From Chrysomallon squamiferum (Eukaryota; Mollusca; Gastropoda; Neomphalida; Peltospiridae), in the NCBI GenBank assembly GCA_012295275.1, contig CM022666.1, positions 13,093,106-13,157,105 on the forward strand: 64,000 nucleotides of DNA, written 5' to 3'. The notes beneath the pieces were generated by a model that did no database searches, was not told where the DNA came from, and was given only the letters and a program-made list of their open reading frames with translations. Each line of letters begins with the position of its first letter. Position 1 is the stretch's first letter. Shown here in pieces: positions 24,878 to 37,800 of this stretch. Made by a program: the position numbers and the translations under genes.

Positions 24878-26329
24878 CTGTGACAAGAAAACAAAAATAA
24901 AAGATTCTGTAAGTGTACGGATGTAGATTGTGTGCTGGTAAATAAATGAAGGTTTATATATAAAAAGGTCCACGAAGCAGGTTTTCTGATTTGTGCTTTC
25001 AGATGAATGACATACACAAATGTCAATTAAAAATAAACATGACCAGATAGGACAACATATTCAGATAAAAAAAAATTAAAACTGTATTTTTCATGTATGC
25101 TATTTATAATTTTATTTTAATTTTGTTATCTTGTGTTAAAAAGCAGAACATTTTCGCTCTATTATTTATTTTATTTTTTTCATTGTAAACGTGACATCTG
25201 ATTTTAAGTTTATACCTTAACACAGTCACAGGCAAATACTCGTTTAGCTCAGAGAGAAAAAGGAAATTACTTGAAATCCACAATAAATTCAAATTCAGTG
25301 AAATGTTTGGACTGGAAGCAAATTACTGGTAATGTGTTTGTTGTATTGGATTTGAAAGGTACAAAGTCTTATTCTGTTTCTGTTTAATGTTATCTCTAAT
25401 GTGTTGATACAGATAACTTCATATCTATTTTTGGTTTACCAATTTATAAAAATCTTCTACATCAGCAGTTCCCAATGTAGGTGACATCACACTATGGGTT
25501 AACTCAGTGGTTTGTGTAATAACACTGGATATGACTGGTTACAAGATCAGGCCTGCTTAGAGCACATTTAAAACTAGACACTATTTTTGCCACTGATATA
25601 TGATTTTTTAAATTATTATTTATTTTTAAAATCAAAGCCTTTAGCATGTCTGACCTGTCTATAAGAAGACACACACATTAACGATCCCTTCTGCGTATTT
25701 GATAACAGTCTAGCAACCAGAAGTAATGGCTGACTTTCTCATATTTCCATGATGCAAAGAAAGTATAATCATAATCTCTTAATGAAATTTAAAATATTAA
25801 ACAAATTCCAGTCATTTATTCCTTCTAATCAAGGAACCTGTTTCAAAATTTTTGATACTTGTTCAAATTTAAAGGTTATGAAAAAAATAATAATCATGAA
25901 CTGCAAAATTAAAGAATGTTTCAAAACTGTGTAGAGATTTCTGAAGCAATACAATACTGAACAAACTGATCTGTATAAATAAACAATTTTAACTGACAGA
26001 AAGAATATTCACAAGAATTTATGTTTTGCATATGCATGCAAGTCTGTAACTGAAAATCAACTCACAAAAAAGGGACAGCATCTACACTAAGACATCATCT
26101 CTATACTGCAGATATAAGTACACAGAACATGATTCTCATTATAGTTTTTACAAAATGGCGGTACTTTAATTACTGAAGTTGTTGATTAACTACAAGTTAT
26201 GGTATGTAAATCATTTCTTTACTGCTCTATAGTGACTATTACTTTAGAAACTTATCACAGAGGTTCAACAACATTTTTTTTTATGACCATCAGAATTATG
26301 TCTTAAGACCAAGTAAATTATGTTTATGA

Positions 26330-26590
26330 CAAACTAATTTAGGTCTACAATCAAGTTATATTTATAACCAAGTTATGTTTACATTCAAATTGTTTACAAC
26401 CAAATTACGTTTACAATCAAGCTAGATTTACAATCCATCTAGGTTCACAACCATATTAGGTTTACAACCAAGTTACGTTTACATTCAACATATTTACAAC
26501 AAAGTTATGTTTACAATCAAGCTAGGTTTACATTCAGTTTAAGTTCACAACCATATTAGATCTATAATCATATTATGTTCATGATGAATT
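26330..26590. repeat. ~17-bp minisatellite
   Basis: About 15 degenerate units of the form TTTACAATCAAGCTAGG / TTTACAACCAAGTTACG. A larger period near 120 bp is visible (ACAACCATATTAGRT recurs). Confidence 0.85.
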
Positions 26591-26850
26591 AAGATACACT
26601 GACACCCAAATACATTGTTTATAAACATTCAAGACAAAAGGATGCTTTCTGAAGATAAATAAAAAATCTTTGACTGTACACTAGTTTATAAACATACATT
26701 TACACCAAGTGGTCTTGTTCTGCACTGAAAAGTTGTTCAAATATAAATAATATCTTCCCTGCATGCAAGTCAAATCAACAGAGCCTTGCAGAATTAGTCA
26801 TGTGTGCAATTAATGTTATTATGTTTATACCTGGCTCTGGCTGTCTGTCT

Positions 26851-26856
26851 GTGTGT

Positions 26857-26949
<93 letters not shown>

Positions 26950-26950
26950 T
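26851..26950. repeat. GT microsatellite
   Basis: Two long GT runs split by TCATT. Confidence 0.95.
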
Positions 26951-27307
26951 GTTTGCTTTTCCACAGTGAAGGTTTTTACTGCTTAACAGTAATAAAAAAT
27001 AAATAATACAAAAAATATACCTCTCAGTAACATTTTATATGTGCTTGTTTTCTTAATAAACAGGGGCATTTTAAATCAAAGTGTCTGTGAAAAGTAAATG
27101 TTGAGTCACTTTTATACACATCTACTGTTCTAGGCTATGGGGTTTTAAGGCAGACTGATAAGGTAATGTAGAAATGAAGTGAGCCATGGGGCAACAAATC
27201 TGTCAAGCCAGTTGATGCCAAACATCACAAAGTTTCTTTAATGACAGATAATTACTTTTTCATACACTGAGCATTTTTAACACAGCAAGATGAATGTTTT
27301 ATTTAAC

Positions 27308-27352
27308 ACACACACACACACACACCATCGTCATCATCATCATCAGCAGCAG
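27308..27352. repeat. CA and CAT/CAG microsatellites
   Basis: CA run followed by ATC and AGC triplets. Confidence 0.9.
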
Positions 27353-28255
27353 ATATGCTTTATTTATGAGACTGGATGAGCAACAATAAGGTTGTTAATG
27401 ATATTCTTCATTATATAAAAATTAAAAACAAAATTTACAGGATGGATCTGGCAATGTTAGAAAGAAGAACAAAATATACAGATTATGTAACTAAGAATGT
27501 AATTATTCATTATAAAAGAAAAAGTATTAGCAGTAATTACAAGAGCTGCTAAAGAAGGTGAAGGCAAAATGTGGGTAAATTAGTAATGTAATCAGACATT
27601 ACAAAAACAAAACCAAGTCCAGGGATTCTAATACAATGAATGCAGTAATTAATGGAAAATTATCCATAACAAAGAACAGTATAAAAAAGGTGTGATCCAG
27701 TGATTCTGAAGACGGCAATATGATAAACAGATACATTTAATTTCATAAAGAGTAATTATCAAGAAGAAAGAAGGCAAAAAAAAATATAAAATAAAATAAT
27801 TAAAATAATAATAATATCAATCACATAATAAATAATGGGGGAGTAAGGGACATTTCTCTGTAACAGCAGTGTCACTTATGGACAAGTCAATGTGAATGGA
27901 AATGTAATTTCATGGCTGACTACCACATCCCGTATTATGACAGTATGTACAGACTTGTTCTCAAATTTCCAGCCTCTATAAATAACATGTATGAGATTTG
28001 CACTGTTTGTCATCCATGACACCTATTGATTAAATACTCTGTACTTTTTTAGACTGGAGAAGACAGATCTGTGTTTCCATGTTTACTATAGATATTATTT
28101 ACGCTATAAAGACCTAATGGATTACTGCAACAGTTGTTTCCTATACGATAACTGTTGTTCTTACTAGCTTTTGTATTATCTCCCTTAGTATGCCCATTTA
28201 TTTATTTCCCATTCCAGTCAGAGCAAAACCAATTTATAAACAGTTGTAATATGTA

Positions 28256-28566
28256 CAGGTTAAGGATCCCTTATCGTAAATGCACAGGACCAGAAGTGTT
28301 TCGGCTTTTGGAACTTTTCTGATTCTTGAATATAAGGATATTTAAATCTAAACACAAATTCCATTTACATTTCATGTACAGCTTATACATATAGATTGCA
28401 GGATTTTTTATATGATATAGTTAATCATTTTGTTCATGAAATCAATTTTTTTATATGCTGGAGTATCTGAAAACTGTAAGATATCAGTATTTCAATTTCT
28501 CATAAAATCTTTCGGATTTCAGAACATTTCAGATTTTGGGATTTTGGATAAAGGATTGCCAACCTG
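28256..28566. mobile_element. TA-flanked MITE (Tc1/pogo-like)
   Basis: Inverted ends CAGGTTAAGGATCCCTTATC (left) and, on the minus strand from the right end, CAGGTTGGCAATCCTTTATC, with TA on both flanks. Inner parts also pair (TTCGGCTTTTGGAAC near the left, TTTTGGGATTTTGGA near the right). About 311 bp, no transposase. Confidence 0.75.
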
Positions 28567-30869
28567 TACTTTGCTGTTTTGGATGGTTCAAGCTAAAGAT
28601 TATTTGCTGTGTATGCATATAAACAGCACATGGTGAACCTATAATAGGATTTCCATATATAATCATGAATAAAAAAATAAAAATAAAATAAAAATAAAAC
28701 AATAAAATTACAGTATAAAACAATATAATACATTACAATAAATAAATAATAAAATAAAATAAAATTTACTAGTACAACCTCTAGTAATTGACCTGTGTAA
28801 AGTGCAAAACATTTATTAATTTCAGTTATTTATCATCTTTGTACATTTATTTGTTCACATTTCTTTTGAAGTGAAATTTATTAACACTTAATATAAGCAT
28901 GTAATATATTTTGTACGTATCAGGTGGAGGCTTAGGTCATGTAATATATATGGATATAAATTATCAGTTTTAAATGTAAAAAAGAATACACTTAAAAAAC
29001 AAATTAAAAAACAAATGTATTATGCAAAAATATATTTTGACATTTCTAGAAAGATCCATGTTTAATAAATGTTAATATATTACTGCTTTATAACACTTTA
29101 AAATGAATATTATTTATGAACGAATAAATGAAACATGCAGTAAAATAGCAATTCCTTATAAAAAAATTCTGGTTTTTGTTACTGAAAATTTTAAAATTAT
29201 GTCTGTAAATCTTACATAGCTACTAATGGGGTTTTTTGGAAGTGGGATTTTTTTTTTTTTTTTTTTTATATTTCCATTTCCATGTGATTTAATATATTCA
29301 AAATTGTCTCATTTTTTTCAATTTCTATTTGATATTAACTCTAATTTTTTATTGCTTGCACAATTCTTTAGTTTTAAATTAGTAAAATTATTTTACTGTT
29401 TTGGAATTCCTATATCTTACTTTTCATCTGCTAGCCAGCAGAGTCTAAATCTGCCATTTTGAACTTTGATAAGGGACCTTAACATACTAACACCTTTTTA
29501 AATCTAAAATATATGCCACTTTCAGCAAAAATAAATGAAAAAATGAAATAAAAAGTAAAATAAAAGTAAAATAAATAAATAAATAAAAAAAAAATTAAAA
29601 ATTAAAAATAGAATAAACAAAGACAAAATATAATAATACAAATACTACTACTACTACTATTTAATAGTAAAATGAAAAAAAAAAAAAAAAAAAACAAAGA
29701 TTCCTAAATTAGATGTTAAAAGCCTTTTTAGTACATCTTTAAACCTTCATTTCCTGTTTGTCTTCACTCAATCATTCTGCAGAACAGGTTCATTTAAGTG
29801 TGTGGATGAAGAGAATCCTCTTCAAACCAAATTTAGCAGTAATATTAAAGAGCCTGGCAAAGACTAGTCAACATAAGAGATAAAAAAAAAAAAAAAAAAA
29901 AAATGTTCTTACGAAAATAGCATGGCATTAAGAAATTAAATTGACTCTGGGGTAAAAAAGCGAGAGGCAGGAAACAAAAAAACACAACAAAAAAATTGCC
30001 GATAGGAAAAAAAGAAAAGTTGTAAAATGTAAACTGATAATACTGTATTTGCAGAAACATTTGTTTTCAAAATAGTGATTAATAATAACTGATAAAATTT
30101 AGAACTGTCCAAAATAGGCTTAGATAATTCTATTTCAGAATCATGTAACAGTCTACTGGAAAAAATATTCTAGCTGAGTACAAAACAACAAAATAATAAT
30201 AAATAAATTTCAATAAATAAACATAAAATTATAATAATAAAAATATATAAAAAATAAAAACCAAATATTAAATTAGCGTCTACTTTGATTTATTATTTGT
30301 TAACCTGGTTTAAAATAAATAAATAAACATGAAAACTGTAAAAAAAAAATTAATAATAATTATAATAATCAACAAATTATAAGCAGTATTAAAAAAAATA
30401 AAAAAAATAAAAAATACTGTACTCCACAATAACAAAAAAGACCTATTTAAACAATGAAATAAATATCACATTGTGTTTTGTTACTTTGCAAGTAATAAAA
30501 TGAACTGCTAGATTGTGCAGTAACCTCTAATTTACCTCCTGATACCTTTACAAAATCCTCAGTTTACATAAAAACGTGAAACCAATACATGTGACAGAAG
30601 CAAAACAGAGATATAATGTTTAGTACACGACCTATCTTGTGTAGAGTCCTTAACAATAAAACAACAAAAAAATAAACAGATAAATAAATAATAACCACAA
30701 CAATAACAATAAAATGTTAAAATTATAAAACAATAGGCCTATATACTCTATTACAAGCACAACCTGGTCATTATTAGCATGTAAATTTGCTTCAAGATTA
30801 GAAAACTATATACTTTATAAACATAATAAATGAAATCAATAAAAATATCAGTTATACTTGACGTACTGC

Positions 30870-30871
30870 AA

Positions 30872-30950
<79 letters not shown>
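30870..30950. repeat. Poly-A, TA and AAT compound microsatellite
   Basis: A run, then TA run (~30889-30919), then AAT run. Confidence 0.95.
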
Positions 30951-30951
<1 letters not shown>

Positions 30952-31349
30952 CATACGTACGAGCTAAAACTAAGAATTAAACAAAATATTATTACTAATA
31001 CGTGCATCTTTTGTTATTGTATTCAAAATTTATACTGTTGAAGTAAAAATTTAATTTTAGCTGATAAAATTACCTATTTATTTATTGTTAACTTTATTTC
31101 ATTAAATATTAATGACAACTGAATAACAAATTCCTATTCCTTGTTGTTAAGATTAAATGTGCCCACATTTTCTGTGCGTTACAGTAATATACAGATGAAT
31201 ACGAATGCAAACTGTCAGCGTCAAAACTGATTGCCACTTAATTAAAGCACACTACGAGCAAATAATTATTTCTCAGACGTACATGTATTTGTGCTGAGCT
31301 TAGCTTCGACTGGCTGTAATTTGAGTAAATTAATCTATCAAACTCATAC

Positions 31350-31650
31350 CTTATTATATATCTTTTTCTCAGTTTTAAAGATGCTCCTTAAAATATGCTA
31401 CGTTAAAACCTCAAATGGCTCAAGGAAAATGTCCAGGAAAAAGTCAGCCTTCTGAAACAGGCATCTTGTCCAAGCGAAAAAACGAGCGTTTGTTTTTAAA
31501 ATAATGTGCACAAACTTCTACAAATATGATGGAACGTGACTGACAGCACGTGCACTGGGGAAAACAAAAGACGTCTGCTTGAAGACTACAACTAGATTGT
31601 GTTAAACGAGAAAAACAGAGCTTTCTCGAATATGTCGTCTGCTCGCTGAC
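31350..31650 (-). other. LIPT2: Candidate LIPT2 5' UTR exon and promoter area
   Basis: The acceptor in front of the LIPT2 ATG implies an upstream non-coding exon. The best donor I see on the minus strand is TAAG followed by GTATGAG at 31350/31349. The stretch just upstream (31440-31800) is less A/T-rich than its surroundings and has TGACGTC- and ACGTGAC-like CRE motifs. The start site cannot be fixed. The implied intron is about 6.5 kb. Confidence 0.3.
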
Positions 31651-31699
31651 GTCTCGCAATGAACGAGTCGGTTATACCTAATAGGTATATATACTAATC

Positions 31700-32596
31700 A
31701 TTGCCGATCCAACTATCAGTATCCTCGTTCGTGTCTGACCCACGCTTTGGTGTTTACATCAGCGAAAAAACGTGACGGAGCTTTTGCAACAAGAACTATC
31801 ATTGGACAATTAAATATCAACTAGCCAATCACATGACAGAACATTTTGTTGCATATTTATGAAACTTGAATGAACTAGACTGCTGCACAGGGGTGGTTCA
31901 GAACTACAAGAAAGACCCCGAATACGTATTCAGTTTTGTTATACCATTTCAGAAATCAAGGGGGAAATTTAATTTAAAATAATAATAATAATAATAAAAA
32001 TAAATAAATAATATTGTCCGTATAGGTTCTGAAAATTTCATTAAAAATATTGTTCTGACAATTTCATGAAGTTCTGCTATATCAAGAAATAAATATTAAT
32101 GTTCAGAAAATATGGAGTTCATAACGATGAGAAGTACAAGCAGGCCTAAAGTGGAGGAAAAATTTTCTTTCAACGTTAACAAGATAGTTAATTTGATTTT
32201 TCTTTCATCTATAATTATTTATTTGAACATCAGATGCAGATACCAAAATAAAACTTGTAAACTGGATGTAAAAATGCTATATTTTGTCGTGGCTTATCAA
32301 CTTTCCAAAGACTGTTGCGAACGTGCGTTTGTCAGCATCTACCCAGTATTAGGGCGAATCCAGTCGAAGTCTAAACCAAAAAGACCTGAAAACTAACCGG
32401 AAGAGCATTTATTGTAATTATAGAAACTTGCCTTTTTATCATGTTAAATTCAGCGTGTTTATCACTTAAAGCTAGCTTAAATTATCTGATTTAACTATAT
32501 AGATACTTTTTAATACTTATAATTATTCCTTCTTTCCGTCTTTCTTTTTATTTTTTTCAAACTACCATGTGCACTTTAAATAAAGCTTTTGCTATG

Positions 32597-32641
<45 letters not shown>

Positions 32642-32865
32642 TATACCTTTTCAAACAGTATGACCTAAAAATATTATTGTAAAACAATCAAATCGCCATT
32701 ATTATTATTAACTCGAGCCAATGCTAGGCCGGCTCGTCTGTTTATGCTATTATTATTATTGTTACTATTTACTGCACATTAAAACGATTTCCTTGTTATA
32801 ACTATAATAATAACTTTTTCCCCTTTTTCAGGCACAATGAAATTACTGTGATTAGCGAGAAATAC

Positions 32866-32908
<43 letters not shown>

Positions 32909-33075
32909 TAATAATATATGTTATATCACTATTTAGTTGATATGTTAAAAATAACAAAATACTGATGATGATGATATACAGGTAACACCATAAGTATCTA
33001 CTTGAATAACATAAACGCTAGTACGTAAGTGTAAGCTTAATTAACACAATCCTCAAAATTGTATGAACATAATAT

Positions 33076-33131
<56 letters not shown>

Positions 33132-34750
33132 AAACCAGCACCTAAAATACGATGAGGCTTCCGTATTCTAGGACAATCACAAACTGACCGACAAAACGAA
33201 ACTGACCACATTTTGCAAAAACCAGTTTGTACTGGAGAGAACATCACTTTGTTTTTGTTTTTTTTTTTTTTTTTTTTTTTTTTCTGATGGGGTTTCATTG
33301 TAAAAGAATGTACTTTATATCTGTTTACAATATGGCGCAGATACATTTTTTTTTATTATTATTTTCTAGTAAAGGAGGTCAAGCAGGTCTTTTGTGCGTG
33401 AACTTATCCGAATTCCTCAGAGTTTATGGATTTGCATAAACATAAAGATGAATAACGCAGTTATGCATGTTCAGTGAATATTTATATTAGATTTTAGTTT
33501 TGAAATATAATACTTTGCATTAAACAAATAAATAAATAAAAAGAATAATTTTTTTTTTTTTTTTTATTTCTATGCCTCTAAACAATTTAGATAAAATGAA
33601 AACATTCGAATAAATTATACTGATAACTGAATATTTTTTGGGTCCATAATGGTATTAAAAACAGTCACCATGAAAATGCCGTGAACATTTCTAGTTTACG
33701 TGAAATGTGCCTGTCATTACTCCAGATGAGTAGTACGTTTACAAAGTTAACTGGGTTTTGGAAAAACTTAATTAATTTCAGACAGTTTTAAAAAAACACG
33801 CTTTTATTAACAGTAACACGCAAAAACTAAATGTAAAAATTAAAAAAGAAAAAGAAAGAAAGGCCAAAACCTATTTTAAATGTTTGATTATGATAATAAA
33901 TGAACCCTTTAAGTTGCTTGGAGCGTGGATGTTATCACTCAGTCTATTTTGAGTTTTGTACTTTCAACAATTCGATGCTTAGTTGTAATAAAAAGTTATC
34001 AAAAAAAAAAAAAAAAAAAAAAATAATAATAATAAAAAAAAAAAAAAAAAAAAAAAAAAAATAATAATAATAGTAGTAGTAGTAGTAGTACTAGAAGCAG
34101 TGGCGGACCGACATTGTTGTGGCCCTGAAGCTTCAACAATTGAAGGGCCGCAACTAGGTCTGTAAAAGTTTACTCTTACCTTCTTCAATGGCAGTGATCC
34201 GACTGGTTTTAAAAATTAAGACACCTCTCAGATTTAATTACAATGTTGAAGAATAGTAGACTAAAGTCGCCTCTGGGATATGGGGCTCTCAAGCTTAAGC
34301 TTCATTCGTTTCATAGTTAATTTTGAAATTAAATAACAAAGTTTACGTATCTAGCCTATATTCTGAGATCTCTGTCAATTAAACACGATTTTTATAAACA
34401 CAATTTATCACTACAGCAATTTTTTTTTTCTTTATGTGATACACCGAATTTTCTGCAGGTGTAAATCCAGGTTTTATTCACAAATATATGTTTCTGTTTA
34501 CATATAGATATATTCTTACGTTTCTAATCTAGTTTGTAAACGAGAAATGGCGATAGCAAACTACACAACAAGGTTTTTTTCACATAAAAGTCTCTCATTT
34601 TTATCAGTATTATTCATTTATATTAAAAGTATTTACTTGTTTTTTTTCTATTCACTTATATTTTAATTTTCCTTATGACATTAATTGTTCTTACATGGTA
34701 AGCATAATAACTAGACATCGTGCGTAACGACAAATCTGATTGCTTCATAT
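31700..34750. other. Intergenic region between LIPT2 and ECT2
   Basis: The two genes diverge from here. It contains ATT/AAT microsatellites (32597-32642, 32866-32907), a GA run (33082-33130), poly-T (33260-33284), poly-A/AAT/AGT runs (34000-34090) and an interspersed repeat copy (34096-34320). A 94-codon open frame at 32112-32396 has no recognisable features. Confidence 0.6.
34096..34320 (+). repeat. Interspersed repeat family, copy A
   Basis: Starts GTGGCGGACC. It contains CCCTGAAGCTTCAACAATTG and CCTCTGGGATATGGGGCTCT followed by AAGCTTAAGCTTCATT. The same blocks occur in order on the other strand at 62545-62790. Family unknown; the GTGGCGGACC start resembles ends of some transposable elements. 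Confidence 0.6.
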
Positions 34751-34802
34751 TTAACCGGAAATTGTTTTATCATCCAATTGTATTGCTGGTTTTAAAGAGA
34801 CA

Positions 34803-34816
34803 CCGCGAAATTCAAA
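34803..34816 (+). promoter_or_regulatory. CDE/CHR-like cell-cycle element before ECT2
   Basis: CCGCGAAATTCAAA lies 23-36 nt before the ATG: a GC core (E2F/CDE-like, GCGAAA) directly followed by TTCAAA, the reverse of the CHR consensus TTTGAA. A CCAAT motif (~34774) and CCGGAA (~34754) lie upstream. Mammalian ECT2 is a cell-cycle target. The match is short, and conservation of this code here is inferred. Confidence 0.3.
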
Positions 34817-34838
34817 GTAAAGGTTCTTTATCAAAACA

Positions 34839-34878
34839 ATGGCGGAAGATTGTATTTTAGAAGTTGTAAAAGAAGACG
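34839..34878 (+). CDS. ECT2: ECT2 exon 1 (start codon)
   Basis: ATG in good context (AACAATGG) encodes MAEDCILEVVKED plus one base, then donor GTAAGC. Human ECT2 also starts MAE. The phase-1 end matches exon 2 (G + AT = Asp). Assignment rests on start context, phase and the MAE start, as the exon is short. Confidence 0.8.
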
Positions 34879-37800
34879 GTAAGCTAAAGATCATTCTTTC
34901 TTTTCTTTTTTAAAATTCAATTTGATGTTTACTAGTCGCTGAATTACTGAGTCTACGCAGACTTTCGTTATAAGAAAATAACAATGTTATTGTTTTGTTA
35001 TCTCAAAATGTCATGAGCACTTCGGGCGAAAAAGGTAGTGCTTGGGCAGTTCTGAATAAGTAAAGGAGTAAAATAAAACTGTTAACAGATAAAATGATAC
35101 TTTCAAACACAACAACAACAACAACAACAACAACAAACAGTTTTTAGTCGGTTACTAAATTAATGTCGACATCGTGATCATTCAGCTTTTGTTTTGATCT
35201 TTTTGCCATCGCCGGGCATGTTATTTTAATATTTAAATATTTTTATTTAATTATGATTTATTGACAGGGCATCTTCAAAATATCCGCATTGCGGATTTTA
35301 ACGGAAATGGATTCTAGCACGCACATTACAAACACGATCTGTTGGAAGAATTATTATTGCACTTTATCAAAATTAAATAAAATTTAATTTATAATATTTT
35401 ATTAAAATAATTAATTCAGCTTTTGAAATGTTTACTTAATATGTGCTATTTATGTATCTTATGAGGTACCTGTGTAATAACGATTGAAAAAGATTTTCTC
35501 TGAGACTAATAGTAATACATTAAAATGTTAACATGACACTGGCTTTTTCTTCATTATATTAATATAGACATGGAAACGTGATTTACTTGATTCTACAGTA
35601 CATGCCATTCTCATTTATTTGGAAGAGTTGTCGTCTGTTGATTTACATTGTTTACAGTAATAACTGAATGTCGATTATGATGATGAATCTTCTTATAATT
35701 CTTTTTTTAAATTAGTTCAATGGTGACGTGATAAAATATTTCCTTTGACATCAAAATTAATTAGTTATCAGTATTTTCTGACGTTCAGATTAATAATAAT
35801 AATAATAATAAAACCCCACAAACAAAACAACAACAAAAAAACAAAAATACAAAAAAAGCATAAACAAAAACAAAAAACAACACAAACACAAAAACAACAG
35901 ATATATATATATATATATATATAATCTGTGTTAGAGTAGTCTCTTTAATATTATTCATTCAGTTTAACTCATATTATAATTTTAAATAATTAACTTCTAT
36001 TTTAGATTTGATTCTAAAGTGTTACATTTTCTTTCAGTACTTGTCTCCAAACAAAAATACAAAGATTAATTATCTTAATGTACTGGTGTTATTATGAAAC
36101 TTAATACTCAAAGAGTCAAAAGCTGATAGTAATAATTTTTGATGTGCCTTGATACAGATATGTGAAGAACACTTTTTTTATTTTACACAGAAATTTAGTT
36201 AATTAAGCACAGTGTTAGGCTTAAGTTTAGAATGACTCCAAAACTTTTTGTATATTAATAGGAATCAGTGAAAGGCATAGATTCTGTGATATGCTTTAAA
36301 TTAACAGTTCAGGGAAAAGATGGTTGTCAGGAAACTTTTCTAAAATAATAATATCAGTCTCATAGCTCATAGTTATAACTGTTTTTTCTGGTCAGTACAA
36401 AAAATTAAGTATCTGTTATCTATTACATTTGCTGTTATGTAATTATTATTTTGTGCTGTATTATAGTGATAGATGTGACAAGCAAGTATAAGTGAAAACT
36501 AAATACAGAATGGTTTGAACATTGACAAAAATGTCCTTCATTTTAATTTTTTCTCTCTAAAATCTAGATTAAAAGAGTCAATAGAAAATACTTACTTTTG
36601 TTAGGTGATTTATTTATAAAACCCTCCTGTATTGTAATATTACATTATCTAATTTAATGTACTTAAATTTAATATTTACATTATATTAAAAACAAGTCTT
36701 TTTAAAAAAATAATTCCTTAATTTTTCTTCATATATATATATATATCTGTGTGAATGTGTGTGTCATTGTTTTTTTAATATTTAAATTAAGTTACACTTC
36801 AGTCTTATTTTCTGAATACTGATGTAACTGATGTCATTTTGTTAGAATGGACTAACTTATTTAAACATGTCTGCCAGGCATTGTTCATTTCCTAGAACAC
36901 AAACTCTCCATAGGTGATTGTCTCTGTGATTTATTTATTTGTTTATTATTAATTTTCTTATGAGAAGTGTTGGCTGTCCTTTCCCTGTAGAAAAACTAAC
37001 TTTCTGCGTAGAAAGAAAATCAGTGTTGCAAAGAACCAGTCATCATCACACTGACTGCGCTATATCCAGTTCCAGCCAGTGACCCATCATTGTTTTATTA
37101 AAAGTGATGGTGTATAATTTCCTGTGTGAAAGAAAGTGCATATAAAATTCCAAAATGGCTGGCTTTTAAACTCGAGAGCAGTCATGACACAGGAGCACTG
37201 ATTCATATTCTTAATGAATCTTAATTACAGATATGTGCCACATAGATACTGATCATCTAATGTGCAGTAGAATGTTAAATAATTTTAATTTAAATTTTAA
37301 TTTTTTATTAGTATCCCTGTGGTTTCATATCTTGCTATCTTTACAGGATAAAAAAAAAAAAAAAAAAAAAAAAAAAACAAAATAAACAATAGCAGTAATG
37401 AAAGAGAATAGACCAACCCATTCCTCAAAATTGGTTAAAAATAGAAAATTATAAATTAATATTTATTTACAGACTTGGGAATGGAAAGCCATAAACTTAA
37501 ACATTTTATTTTTGTTTTACTACTGCTTTTTTAAAAATTTATTTTCTTTTCTTTATTTTACTTTCTTTAAAATTATTATTATTATTCTTTATTTGCACTT
37601 TTGTTTTTGTTTCTTGGTATCTTTTTCAGTTTATAAGAAAGTTGGAAGTGTGTGTAAGGTGAAATCACATTGTGAAATTACTCATCAAAAGACAAAACAT
37701 GGCTGGGGTACGTGACTGTGTGAAGCTTGGCTCATAAACCAAATTGTGTTGTACATGTTAATAGTCCATCCCTGTCTGTTGCACCTACAAATATATTATT

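Larger units (their letters stand above)
24878..31349 (-). other. Probable LIPT2 5' intron
   Basis: About 6.5 kb with no coding signal I can support. It holds a 17-bp-type minisatellite (26330-26590), a GT microsatellite (26860-26950), a TA-flanked inverted-repeat element (28256-28566) and an A/TA/TAA compound microsatellite (30870-30950). The span depends on the proposed 5' exon at 31350. Confidence 0.4.

Noticed and set aside
25440-25740. Possible hAT element starting CAGCAGTTCCCAA
   Set aside because: No matching inverted end was found downstream.
32112-32396. 94-codon open frame between the two genes
   Set aside because: AT-driven composition without domains; no promoter or splice evidence.
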